32,536 nt of DNA from an uncultured Verrucomicrobiota bacterium (lineage in GTDB: Bacteria; Verrucomicrobiota; Verrucomicrobiia; Limisphaerales; UBA9464): positions 1-32,536 of the forward strand of contig CAITXU010000161.1 in NCBI GenBank assembly GCA_903896505.1, given 5' to 3'. Position 1 is the stretch's first letter. Every line of letters begins with the position of its first letter. Position numbers and translations under genes: made by a program. The notes under the pieces are model-generated. The model was not told the DNA's origin, ran no database searches, and was given only the letters and a program-made list of their open reading frames with translations. Positions 25,301-32,536 of the stretch are shown in pieces.

Positions 25301-28140
25301 TGGCGGAAACTTCCATCACTCCTCCGCTTCAATTTCCTCCGTTGACCGAACCCGGCGCTTATTTGGCCACCTTTCATTGCGAAGACGATGGGAATCATCC
25401 GGTCGAAACGCGGGTTTCGTTCTATGTCTTCGGCGACGGCCGGGTGGCCTGGAATGAACAGAACGGTTCCCGGCTGACGTTGATTCCGGACAAACCGTCG
25501 TATCATCCCGGGGAGACGGCCCGGCTCTTGATCGAGGCACCGTTTGACGGAACCGTTTGGGTAACCACGGAGCGGGAAAATGTGCGCAGCTCCTTTTCCT
25601 TGGAGACGACCGGCAACGCACCGTCCATTGAAATCCCCATCGGCCTCCACGATGCCCCAAATGTGGTGGTTTCGGTCACCTTGCTCCGGGGCCATGGGAA
25701 AAGCCCCCGGGAGTTCCCCATGCCCGAATGGAGGGTTGGGTATGTTTCATTACCGGTCGTTGACCCATTGTCCCGACTGGTCTTGGAGGTGGTACCCGAC
25801 CGTGATCGCCACGCCCCGGGCGATCCGGTGACCGTCACCGCGATCGTTCACGATGCTCAGGGACTTCCGGTTGCAGGTGCCGATCTCACACTTTATGCGG
25901 TGGATGAGTCGTTCCTGATGATGACCGGTACCGGTCTCCCGGATGCGACGGCGTGCTTTGAACGGCCCCGGGCCTGTGGTGTGGAGACAGGACTTTCCCT
26001 TCCGGACCTGATCTCAGAGAATTCCGAATTGCGGAGCTTCGTCAACAAAGGGGCAGCGGGCGGTGGCGGTGGACGCTGGAACAAGACCCGGCGTGACTTT
26101 CTGCCATGTCCCTATTGGAATGGACATCTGGTCACTGATTCCGATGGGAAGGTGCAGGTGACTTTCAAAGCACCGGACAGTTTGACCCGGTTTCGGGTGG
26201 TGGCGGTGGCGACCCACGGTCCTGACCGGTTTGGAAGTGGTGGCGGCTCATTTGAGGTTCAAAAAGAACTGATGATCGAACCGTCGTTGCCCTCGGTGGT
26301 CCACGTGGGCGACCGCCTGTTGGCTCGTGGCATGGTGATCAACCGGACGTCGGAGGAGCTTCAGCTGCGGGCGTCCGTTCGTCCCGGAACCAAGGGACTG
26401 GCCTCCATCCCCTTGGCGACAACAAACTCCTTCACCCTGGCTGCGGGTGCTTCTGCGCCCGTGGAATTCCCAGTTGAATTCAACACGGTGGGAACCGATC
26501 AATGGCTTTGGTCGGTGGAGGCTCAGGGTGCCACAATCCGACGCGATTCGGTGGAAAGTGGGGTGACCATTCTCGATGCCGGAACGGAGCTTCGGGATGT
26601 CCAAAACCTGCGGTTGACCAATAGGCCCACCAATATTTTTTCGTTGTTGAGTCCGGAGGTCGTGGAAGGCTCGGGAACCGTCCGGGTCTGGATTTCCGCC
26701 TCACCGCTCGCGTTTCTGGCCGAGGGTGCTGGGCAGCTCCTGCATTACCCGTACGGTTGCGTGGAGCAGACCGGTTCCAGCCTGATGCCGTGGCTCGCGC
26801 TCCGCGATCTTCCCAGTCTTCGCCCGGAGGAATTCCGCGACCCTACGAACGTCGTGGTGGTCTTAACAGCGGGGGTCCAACGATTGCTTTCGATGCAGAC
26901 ACCGTCTGGTGGACTCGGCTATTGGCCGGGAGATCGGGAACCCCAGGCCTGGGGCAGCGCCTATGGTGCGTTGATTCTGGCGTTGGCCTCGGATGCCGGA
27001 ATTCCCGTTCCTGTGGCAGCTCAGAAGCGACTCAACGACTGGCTGGGGTCCCAGTGGCGCAAATCCACGGCCACTAATTCGCTGGATTGGTCGGAGCGTT
27101 GTCTGATCGCCTGCGCCCTGGCATTTGCCCGACAGCCGGACCCGTCTTTGAATCAAAACCTGGTGGAAAATGCCGCGCAACTGACCGCTGAAGATCGGGC
27201 TCTGGCGGCTCTGGCGATGGTCCACTCCGGCGGGAACACCGATCAGGCGATCCCGCTGTTGACGATTCCCCCACGTAAAAATCCAGGCCACGGCTGGTTT
27301 GGAAATGAATCAAGCAGCTTGGCGATTCAACTTCTCGGCTGGCTCAGCGCGTCCAACGCCGCACCGCAGGTTCAACTTCTCGCTGACCAATTGCTGGCCA
27401 GCCAGCGACGGGGTCACTGGCAAACCACCCAGGGGAATGCCTGGGCCTTGTGGGCACTGAGTGAGTACAGCCGGCGGCCCGGGGGACAGTCGACGGTGCG
27501 CGGCGACTGGCAGCTTGCGGGAAAGTCGGACCATTTTGAGACCACCGCCATTAACACTGTGGTGGAAATTACGGGCGAATTCAGCCCGAAAACGCTCGCC
27601 GAAGGTCTGATGCTTCAACAACAGGAAGGACCACCGGCGTTCGTCGAAATCAGTGCGACCGGGCATCGGGTGCGTCGATTCGTGGCAACCAATGCCCCCA
27701 TTGATCACGGATTTTCGATACGTCGAACCTACGCCCGACTTGACGATGAGAATCGTCTGCAATCGTTGCAGGGACTCCGGGTCGGAGACCGTGTGCTGGT
27801 GACCTTGACGGTGACCTCGCCCGACCCGGCGGCATGGATTGCGATTGAAGACCCGTTGCCTGCGGTCTTTGAATCGGTTCAGGGAGTGTTTAAGACCCAA
27901 CAAACAACCGGGTCAGCCCATCGGAACAACTGGTTTTTTGATTTCCAGGAGTTTCGGCGGGACCGCACCTGGTTCTTTAGGAATGACCTGGAGGATGGTC
28001 GTCACACGATACAATACCTGGCTCGTGTCCGATGCGCAGGGACGGCGGTGGCCGCACCGGCAAAGATCGAGGCGATGTACGAACCCGAACGCTATGGACT
28101 ATCCGGTGGAGAAACCATCGTGGTCATTCAAAAGGACTGA
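22339..28140 (+). CDS. yfhM: Bacterial alpha-2-macroglobulin family protein (thioester type)
   Basis: The 1933-residue product has a membrane anchor at about 22-40 ('VFTSVLALLLFFAGTAGFL') and then macroglobulin domains. The thioester motif is complete: 'YPYGCVEQT', with Cys1474 and Gln1477 forming the internal thioester. Other family marks are 'DREAYRPGEILHWKI' (about 665), 'IPDKPSYHPGETARLLIEAP', 'GHLVTDSDGKVQVTF.APDSLTRFRV' (about 1256-1275) and 'TPSGGLGYWPGD' in the thioester domain. Such proteins trap and bind attacking proteases in the periplasm and guard the cell envelope. In E. coli the gene is next to pbpC, and that pairing is seen here. No lipobox cysteine follows the anchor, unlike the E. 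coli lipoprotein. GGAAGG sits 5 bases before the ATG. The frame is intact over 5.8 kb; the gene symbol is by analogy with E. coli. Confidence 0.92.
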   Translation: MAIEPSLIRMCFRILGQRRPVFTSVLALLLFFAGTAGFLRRFDQSEGARLLPTGVELNAGSTFELRFDQPVASLDEVGGRAEVSPLHVEPPLPGQFTWTSRRGGLFVPNRPLDLGTRYRFSLRPSLKNAEGAGLKARLVRTFQTPPFTVEIVRADYWENTNATPWPRFQVVANALLLPEELQKHAHFRNRNARVPAEVVVLTNGLATYGRGGGLFPWFPGFPRDRLPSNEFAARSTNGSTLFLVLPVRPLPPGKDWTLEVSAGLSSTETSVQTPEAVVGQVGGVAPFSLTDLRASAPRSEERRLAIQLNRRILASLTNDPPERWIRCQPAVTNLHWTIPMAPSHLEVAGDFQLRTPYRITLRKGLSAETGETLTTDADRTVEFQPIPATVWFSSYDTAQLADGRRELELLAINQSSTRLRLKQLDGHTLIHTLRAYERYTGRHGWERDAARPDRLDYAGVAGVTVLDTNLVTHANEDEALRVSLNWDSLIGPGRVGAFFVNADVPRPPTTNDDRTRIEGPQAIVQLTDLGLEVKSGRDWHTVLIFSQRTAQPLPGVTVSLRSDENEVLESATTDQRGQVQLYRHTEPAKVNNRTAPIELIPPAPNVDESGNASTHPPKEAWILAETGADLHAVRLGDGRINLWRYDLPFGERDERADRLFSFSDREAYRPGEILHWKILARHWTDDAWAYPTNNGLQLELMDPRGVSLCRTNLSLVNGAADWSWVFLTGGPRGSYVVRMNLGTAREQRSVEVRDFRPPAFEVILQAPTNSGPDAPVSIPIAARYLFGTPLQRASVDWTIQSDAVEFHPEAWNAFVYGNSGMDWQLRRGTGTDVPSQDHSLHGTTELSASHPVVLEPDFQRRAGTVSPSSVTVQAEVTDLNQQTVARMVQFERHASDFYLGFRWKDGEEDILSTNQPLKFELVATHWDGSPVNEPRAVSVQLQRVEWKTLRVVGAGRTIDYRSEHELHEVASQTVQTQPVHSIGNRWVVAETSITPPLQFPPLTEPGAYLATFHCEDDGNHPVETRVSFYVFGDGRVAWNEQNGSRLTLIPDKPSYHPGETARLLIEAPFDGTVWVTTERENVRSSFSLETTGNAPSIEIPIGLHDAPNVVVSVTLLRGHGKSPREFPMPEWRVGYVSLPVVDPLSRLVLEVVPDRDRHAPGDPVTVTAIVHDAQGLPVAGADLTLYAVDESFLMMTGTGLPDATACFERPRACGVETGLSLPDLISENSELRSFVNKGAAGGGGGRWNKTRRDFLPCPYWNGHLVTDSDGKVQVTFKAPDSLTRFRVVAVATHGPDRFGSGGGSFEVQKELMIEPSLPSVVHVGDRLLARGMVINRTSEELQLRASVRPGTKGLASIPLATTNSFTLAAGASAPVEFPVEFNTVGTDQWLWSVEAQGATIRRDSVESGVTILDAGTELRDVQNLRLTNRPTNIFSLLSPEVVEGSGTVRVWISASPLAFLAEGAGQLLHYPYGCVEQTGSSLMPWLALRDLPSLRPEEFRDPTNVVVVLTAGVQRLLSMQTPSGGLGYWPGDREPQAWGSAYGALILALASDAGIPVPVAAQKRLNDWLGSQWRKSTATNSLDWSERCLIACALAFARQPDPSLNQNLVENAAQLTAEDRALAALAMVHSGGNTDQAIPLLTIPPRKNPGHGWFGNESSSLAIQLLGWLSASNAAPQVQLLADQLLASQRRGHWQTTQGNAWALWALSEYSRRPGGQSTVRGDWQLAGKSDHFETTAINTVVEITGEFSPKTLAEGLMLQQQEGPPAFVEISATGHRVRRFVATNAPIDHGFSIRRTYARLDDENRLQSLQGLRVGDRVLVTLTVTSPDPAAWIAIEDPLPAVFESVQGVFKTQQTTGSAHRNNWFFDFQEFRRDRTWFFRNDLEDGRHTIQYLARVRCAGTAVAAPAKIEAMYEPERYGLSGGETIVVIQKD

Positions 28141-28142
28141 GC

Positions 28143-30404
28143 ATGGTCGCGGCCGGAAAAAGATGCCGTTGGAAAAAGGTCGGGGTGGCCGTTGGCACCG
28201 GTGTGTTCCTGTGCTTCTTGGCCTGGACTGGCCTCAGCCTGGTACCGTTACCGGTCGAACTCTTCCAACCCCTGCCGATTAGTTCCGAGTTCACGGATCG
28301 AAACGGGCTCTCCCTTCGGACCCTGGCCACTCCATCCGGCCAGGTGGCGCGATTCGATACCGAGGCCGGGCTACCGGAGATCGTCGAAGAGGCCACGCTC
28401 GCTGCTGAGGATGCTCGGTATTGGAACCATTCCGGAGTGGACCCATTTGCCACCCTGAGAGCCTTGGGTCAACTGGCACGGAATCGGCGCATCATCAGCG
28501 GTGCCTCCACCATCACCCAGCAACTCATCAAACTGGCCCATCCGCGCCGACGAACCTGGAGCACCAAACTCATCGAGGCCGCACAGGCCGTCCGCTTGGA
28601 GCGTGAGTGGAACAAGGACCGGATTTTGCACGAGTACCTGTGTCGATTGGATTACGGAAATCGGTGCTCAGGACTCCGCGAAGCGGCACGGCATTATCTG
28701 GGCAAGGTACCAGAAAATCTGGACCTCGCGGAGTCGGCCTTTCTTGCGGGGCTGCCTCAAGCCCCTTCCCGGCTCAATCCCCGTCTTCATTTCGATCGGG
28801 CCAAGGTCCGCCAGGAATGGGTGCTGGGGCGCATGGAACGGCTGGGTTGGATTTCCACTTCGGAACGGACCCGAGCCTGCGCGGAGCCGATTCGGCTGGT
28901 ACCGGGAGTCCGGGACTTCGTTGCCCCCCATTTTGTCGACTGGATCGAGCCGCAGGAGCAGGTAAGACAACAGCGAGGTCCGGTCCCCACGACACTCGAC
29001 CTTCGCTTACAGAAACCGTGTGAACAAATTCTGCGCGACCATCTGGCTCCATTGCGGGAACGGCAGGTGGGTAACGGAGCGGTCGTTGTGATTGATAACC
29101 GGACCGATGAGCTCTTGGTCATGGTCGGAGGAACTGACTGGCTGGAACCGATGCACGGTCAGGTCAATGCCGCGCTGGCCCGCCGTTCCCCGGGGTCGGC
29201 CCTCAAACCGTTCACCTACCTTCTGGCACTGGAGGCGGGTGCCACTGCCGCCGACGTGATTCCCGATGTTCCCACCGAATTCCCGACGCCCACCGGACTC
29301 TTTCGTCCGTTGAATTATGACCACCACTGCCGTGGTCCCATGCGCCTACGGCTGGCCCTGGCCAATTCTCTGAACATCCCGGCGGTACGAGCGCTGAAGA
29401 AATGGAGCAGTCCGCGGGCCTTGCGACAACGCCTCTTAATGTGCGGTATCACCACGCTGGACCGCGCCGATGACGATTATGGGCTGGGGTTGACCCTGGG
29501 CAACGTCGAAGTGCGATTGCTCGAACTGGCCAACGCCTACGCCGCACTGGCCCGCTTGGGCGAATGGCATCCCCTCAAAGCGATTCGAGGGGAGACGGCG
29601 AAGGAGACAGCCCACCGTGTGGCGGAACCCGAAGCCTGCTGGCTGATTGCCGACATTCTGTCCGACGCCGATGCGCGTTCGATGGCCTTCGGCTATGACT
29701 CCCCGTTGCGCTTTGATTTTCCGGTGGCGTGCAAGACAGGCACGAGCAGCGATTTTCGGGACAATTGGGCCATCGGTTTCACCCCCGAGTTCACGGTGGG
29801 GGTCTGGGTCGGCAACCTCGATGGGCATCCCATGTCAGCGGTCTCCGGAATCACCGGTGCCGGTCCAGTGTTGCATGAGGTCATGACCCTCCTGCATGAA
29901 CAACGAGGCACAAGCTGGTATGCCATCCCAGCCGGAGCGCAACGTCGGTGGATCGATCCGAACACCGGGCATGAAGCAGCGGAAGGACCGTCCGGCGTTC
30001 AGGAATGGTTCATCGCAGGTCACCTGCCCTCTCCGGCCCGAGACAACGACCGCGATGGCGGGGGACGGGTCGTGCTGGATGCCGAATACGCCGACTGGTT
30101 GAACGGGCCGGATGGGCCGCGAAACGGTGCCTTTGTGGTTCAGAAGGCGAGTGTGGACACCCCGCTTCGCATTTTAAATCCGCTGCCGGGAACGATTTAC
30201 CTTCTCGATGAAGACCAACCTGCGTCCCGGCAGCGGTTGCGACTGAAGGCCAGCCGTGATTGTCAATGGGAAGCGGAGGGGCTTCACGTGGTGCCGGCGG
30301 TGGAGGGTGCGGAATTGGAACTGGCCGTGGGTCGACATCGCATCATCGCCGAGGATACTGAGGGACGGCGGGCGGAAACGTGGATCGAAATCCGGCGGAT
30401 GTGA
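28143..30404 (+). CDS. pbpC: Penicillin-binding protein 1C
   Basis: The 753-residue product has a signal anchor near residues 11-32, a glycosyltransferase domain and a transpeptidase domain, ending with a beta-rich C-terminal domain (about 665-753, BiPBP_C type, 'TPLRILNPLPGTIYLLDED'). The glycosyltransferase motifs are 'AAEDARYWNHSGVD' (catalytic Glu89) and 'GASTITQQLIK' (120-130). The transpeptidase motifs are SxxK 'SALK' (Ser352-Lys355), SxN 'SLN' (409-411) and 'KTGT' (531-534). It builds and cross-links peptidoglycan strands at the inner membrane. The start ATG at 28143 is 2 bases after the alpha-2-macroglobulin stop, with AAAGGA about 8 bases upstream; the two form an operon. A longer frame from 28032 has no support. 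No damage is visible. Confidence 0.95.
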   Translation: MVAAGKRCRWKKVGVAVGTGVFLCFLAWTGLSLVPLPVELFQPLPISSEFTDRNGLSLRTLATPSGQVARFDTEAGLPEIVEEATLAAEDARYWNHSGVDPFATLRALGQLARNRRIISGASTITQQLIKLAHPRRRTWSTKLIEAAQAVRLEREWNKDRILHEYLCRLDYGNRCSGLREAARHYLGKVPENLDLAESAFLAGLPQAPSRLNPRLHFDRAKVRQEWVLGRMERLGWISTSERTRACAEPIRLVPGVRDFVAPHFVDWIEPQEQVRQQRGPVPTTLDLRLQKPCEQILRDHLAPLRERQVGNGAVVVIDNRTDELLVMVGGTDWLEPMHGQVNAALARRSPGSALKPFTYLLALEAGATAADVIPDVPTEFPTPTGLFRPLNYDHHCRGPMRLRLALANSLNIPAVRALKKWSSPRALRQRLLMCGITTLDRADDDYGLGLTLGNVEVRLLELANAYAALARLGEWHPLKAIRGETAKETAHRVAEPEACWLIADILSDADARSMAFGYDSPLRFDFPVACKTGTSSDFRDNWAIGFTPEFTVGVWVGNLDGHPMSAVSGITGAGPVLHEVMTLLHEQRGTSWYAIPAGAQRRWIDPNTGHEAAEGPSGVQEWFIAGHLPSPARDNDRDGGGRVVLDAEYADWLNGPDGPRNGAFVVQKASVDTPLRILNPLPGTIYLLDEDQPASRQRLRLKASRDCQWEAEGLHVVPAVEGAELELAVGRHRIIAEDTEGRRAETWIEIRRM

Positions 30405-30467
30405 TCAGCCCTCTCGGGCGGTGTCCGGGGGGATTTATTTTCGCCGGTCGAGGTAAGGAAAGTACTG

Positions 30468-30692
30468 CTATGGATAATGACCCTGGACCGTCCGGACGGA
30501 GGGATCGGATTCGTCTAACGGGGTAATGTAAGGGCTGTTAGCCCAGAGTTCCGGGCAGGTAGAACGGACGTCGGTCTGGAATTGGTTTGGATAACATCTA
30601 TGCAGGTCTCGCAGGGCGACTGTCAGCATGAGCACGTCGCCAGGTAATTGATGGTTTCTGAATATGACACCATGCTCAATTGATGCCTTCTC
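30468..30692 (-). pseudogene. Glycosyltransferase family 9-like remnant
   Basis: A 74-codon stretch reads 'SIEHGVIFRNHQLPGDVLML', 'TVALRDLHRCYPNQFQTDVR' and 'CPELWANSPYITPLD', ending with TAG after 'VQGHYP'. The pattern 'ILFRNHQxPGDVxMLTAAxRDLH' begins heptosyltransferase-like proteins (GT9, ADP-heptose/LPS) in Verrucomicrobia and Planctomycetes; full proteins are about 350-400 residues. No start codon lies near the conserved start. The open frame upstream to 30917 has no family character. A 5' and 3' truncated remnant is the best reading. Confidence 0.5.
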
Positions 30693-30938
30693 ATTTTTTG
30701 CATGGCTTGCATCAGGGCTTTTCCTGCTTTCCTGTGGAAGGTTGGGCGTGTTGGTGTCAGCGGTCAACAGGTTTTGAGTGGAATGGTTGAGGACGAGCGG
30801 GCTGCCGAGCACCGGTTTCAGCGCCCCGCCGCGCAGGTGGAGCGCATGCACTGCGGAACGGGCTCGGATGACCCAAATGCGAACTAAAACAGCATTGGCC
30901 CGCGTGCCATCGCGCATGGCAATGGATTGCAGTACCTA

Positions 30939-31877
30939 TCAATCAAGAATAATCCTGGGATCGAGTGTTGAACCACTCGCTGGCTTCACCTTGTTTCCAG
31001 ACAGATCGATATTGACCATAGACTCAGGCAGTTGAAGCGGGCCCACGTTCGTGAGTTTATTTTTGTGAAGTTAAATATATTGCAATTGAAACCATTTTCG
31101 CCAGTCCGATGGTATTTCTGAAATCTCGTTTCCGTGAAGGTATAACACTTCTAGTTGTGAGTAGGAGTCCATGCCCTTTGGAAGACCCTGTAATTTATCG
31201 CCGGCCAAGTTAAGAACACGAATTGTGGCAGGCAGGATGGGAGCGTAATCATCAGCGAATCTGCATGATAATGCGACAAAATTGCGAATATGCGTCTCCT
31301 TAATATCATTTGGAGCCCGGAACGGTCTGGCGCCATATATGGCAAGGGAGTCAAGATTTGTGAGTTGTGTTAAACCGTCCGGCATGCGCAATTCTTGAAA
31401 CCGAACCCTTAGCTCTCTTAGACTTCCAATTTTGTAAACATTTTCACTTAACGAAACGGCGCTTTTCGCGAACAGTGAAAGGCTAATGAGTTGGCAGTTG
31501 TTTGTTAACAGTGCTATTTCATTTGGGATTGCCTTTACATTCGGACAAGTTAGTAGCAGATATTTGAGGTTTGTAAATGATGATAGCTGGCGGAACAGGA
31601 CTTCTTCGAGTGTTTCGGATTGGCTGGTAAGATGCAGGAATTGTATCAGTTCCGGCTTCTTGAAACTGGCGCCCACCAATGCTCCCTCCTTCGGTAGATC
31701 TAACCGGGCTCCTACAAAACTTGATGGCGATTTGTTTAAATCGCCGAGGTTTGCTGTGATGTTTTTAGAGTTTTCAACTTCAAACGGCACAACCACTGAC
31801 AAATCCAGTGGCTCAAAGGCAAACGCAGCAAAATTGAAGACCACCAGTAATAGCGCCAGAATGCATTTGGTTTTCAT
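30939..31877 (-). pseudogene. Exported leucine-rich-repeat protein with in-frame stop
   Basis: I prefer ATG 31877, since it opens a signal peptide ('CILALLLVVFNFAAFA'). The longer frame to 31964 does not fit. Residues about 75-268 carry leucine-rich repeats: 'LIQFLHLTS', 'LKYLLLTCPNVKAIP', 'LDSLAIYGA', 'IRVLNLAGDKLQGLP', 'LEVLYLHGNEISEIP'. After 'WFQLQYI' comes TAA (31073-31071), yet the same frame goes on with two more repeat-like segments, 'LHKNKLTNVGPLQLPES' and 'MVNIDLSGNKVKPAS', and stops at TGA (30939). A single base change or indel-free mutation therefore cuts off the last 43 residues. The gene is visibly AT-richer than its neighbours, a sign of recent arrival. Such proteins may bind other proteins at the cell surface, but no partner is seen. 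Confidence 0.65.
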
Positions 31878-31980
31878 TTTTATCGCAGCAGCTTTGTGCA
31901 AGAATCCTGTCCCGAAAATCCGTTTTGCAGAGTCAAAGCCAAGGAATCGCGGTCCTCTTCCCAATTCAAGTCAGTTGCTC

Positions 31981-32148
31981 TCAGAAACGGCGGGGCGGGA
32001 ACGACTCCCGATAGAGGTCGGTTGCTTCCCGCAAGTTCAATAGCGCTTCTTCCTCGGTATACCCCTGGCTCGCAGTGCCCAGTTCTGGACACTCAGCCAC
32101 AAGTAAATTGGTTTCGGAATCCGGATAAATGATAGCTGTCAAAACCAC
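31981..32148 (-). CDS. HicB-like antitoxin domain, short and without HicA partner
   Basis: The minus frame from GTG 32148 gives 55 residues: 'VVLTAIIYPDSETNLLVAEC', then 'PELGTASQGYTEEEALLNLR' and 'EATDLYRESFPPRRF'. This is the HicB/UPF0150 partial RNase H fold ('xxxYPxxETxxxVAxxPElxxxSQGxTxEEAxxNLxEA'). In HicAB systems HicB blocks the HicA mRNA toxin. The product is about 10-15 residues shorter than usual at its C-terminus. No HicA frame is visible on either side within the window, though a partner might lie beyond 32148. The frame lacks a strong ribosome binding site. It could be a stand-alone antitoxin or a remnant. Confidence 0.5.
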   Translation of the reverse strand: MVLTAIIYPDSETNLLVAECPELGTASQGYTEEEALLNLREATDLYRESFPPRRF

Positions 32149-32536
32149 AATCCCAATCTACCTGATATTGCTCGGGACAGCAATCCCGTACCGCCTTTCC
32201 GTTGTAGGCACCCCTTTGCCAGAAACGTTCCAGTGAAAAACAGACTTCTGTCAACAGCAGGACTGCAAAAGGTGAACGGGTACGCTAACGGAGCTTTCTA
32301 ATTGTGCTAACCTTTGGGCGCAAGAACAGTGCCTGAGGACGGGGTCCTGCGGACCGCCAATCGGGTTCGCCCGGCGGAATGAGCGTGATTTGGACTGCCG
32401 CCGGTTCGGCAGAAGCCTCGCTACCGGGGTGCGTTTAGACCGGGAGAGGTGTCGATCCCCGCAATGATTGGGGACTTGCAGGAGCGCGTCCCTCCGGACG
32501 CAAGTCCCTCCGAAGGAGGGACATCCAACGGAGGGA
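32149..32536. other. Intergenic region with second hairpin cluster
   Basis: No credible gene is seen to the window end. Hairpins are CGGGA-CAGCAA-TCCCG (32173), GGTCC-TGC-GGACC (32343), CGGG-TTCG-CCCG (32362), CTGCCG-CCGGTT-CGGCAG (32395), GCGTCC-CTCC-GGACGC (32486-32501) nested in GGGACTTGC (32471-32479) / GCAAGTCCC (32500-32508), and GTCCCTCC-GAA-GGAGGGAC (32504-32522). The last is repeated in part at the window edge. Confidence 0.7.

Noticed and set aside
30692..30917. The N-terminal extension of the glycosyltransferase remnant
   Set aside because: It lacks family character; the ATG at 30917 is simply the first in an open frame.
1..32536. tRNA, rRNA or CRISPR elements
   Set aside because: None was found by eye in either strand; short tRNA genes cannot be ruled out without a program.

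Overview
The window looks like a chromosomal segment of a GC-rich Gram-negative bacterium of the Verrucomicrobiota, most likely a Limisphaerales/Pedosphaera-type lineage. The signs are a CRTAC1-type FG-GAP/ASPIC protein, PQQ-like beta-propeller and family 9 glycoside hydrolase remnants, C-terminal beta-domains of the 'LSWPSDG...FRL' type on secreted proteins, exported Hcp-like proteins, and abundant short hairpin repeats between genes. The assignment rests on recalled family patterns, not on a search.

Layout. 1-289: 3' end of an MFS transporter. 290-590: spacer with a 38-bp tandem repeat. 591-4343: large secreted FG-GAP/ASPIC protein. 4435-7384 (minus): a chain of three broken genes (methyltransferase 5' part, middle of an unidentified secreted protein, 3' part of a PQQ-like protein) joined out of frame. 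7485-8921: two exported Hcp-fold proteins. 8945-9687 (minus): DUF4143-type ATPase with its centre deleted, preceded by an AT-rich repeat/operator region. 9855-11144 (minus): proA. 11316-11774 (minus): glycine-rich RRM protein. 12048-15961: tandem siroheme-decarboxylase-like (AsnC-fold) protein followed by an MlaE-MlaF-MlaD lipid transporter set whose ATPase has lost several canonical residues. 16077-18132: GH9 enzyme split by an internal deletion. 18164-19309: unrecognised three-helix membrane protein. 19455-20243 (minus): ubiE/menG, diverging from moeA (20242-21444). 21445-22338: spacer with a dense hairpin array. 22339-30404: alpha-2-macroglobulin and penicillin-binding protein 1C, an operon of envelope defence and peptidoglycan synthesis. 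30468-32148 (minus): glycosyltransferase remnant, AT-rich leucine-rich-repeat gene with an in-frame stop, HicB-like remnant. 32149-32536: second hairpin-rich spacer.

The housekeeping genes (proA, ubiE, moeA, mlaE/D, pbpC, the alpha-2-macroglobulin) read through without damage. Nearly every accessory gene (methyltransferase, GH9, PQQ, DUF4143 ATPase, glycosyltransferase, LRR, HicB) carries a deletion, frameshift or stop. That contrast, the hairpin arrays and the divergent Mla ATPase are the main points of interest. I see no complete undescribed defence or mobile system. The exported Hcp pair, the unrecognised membrane protein and the hairpin arrays are the best candidates for undescribed biology.
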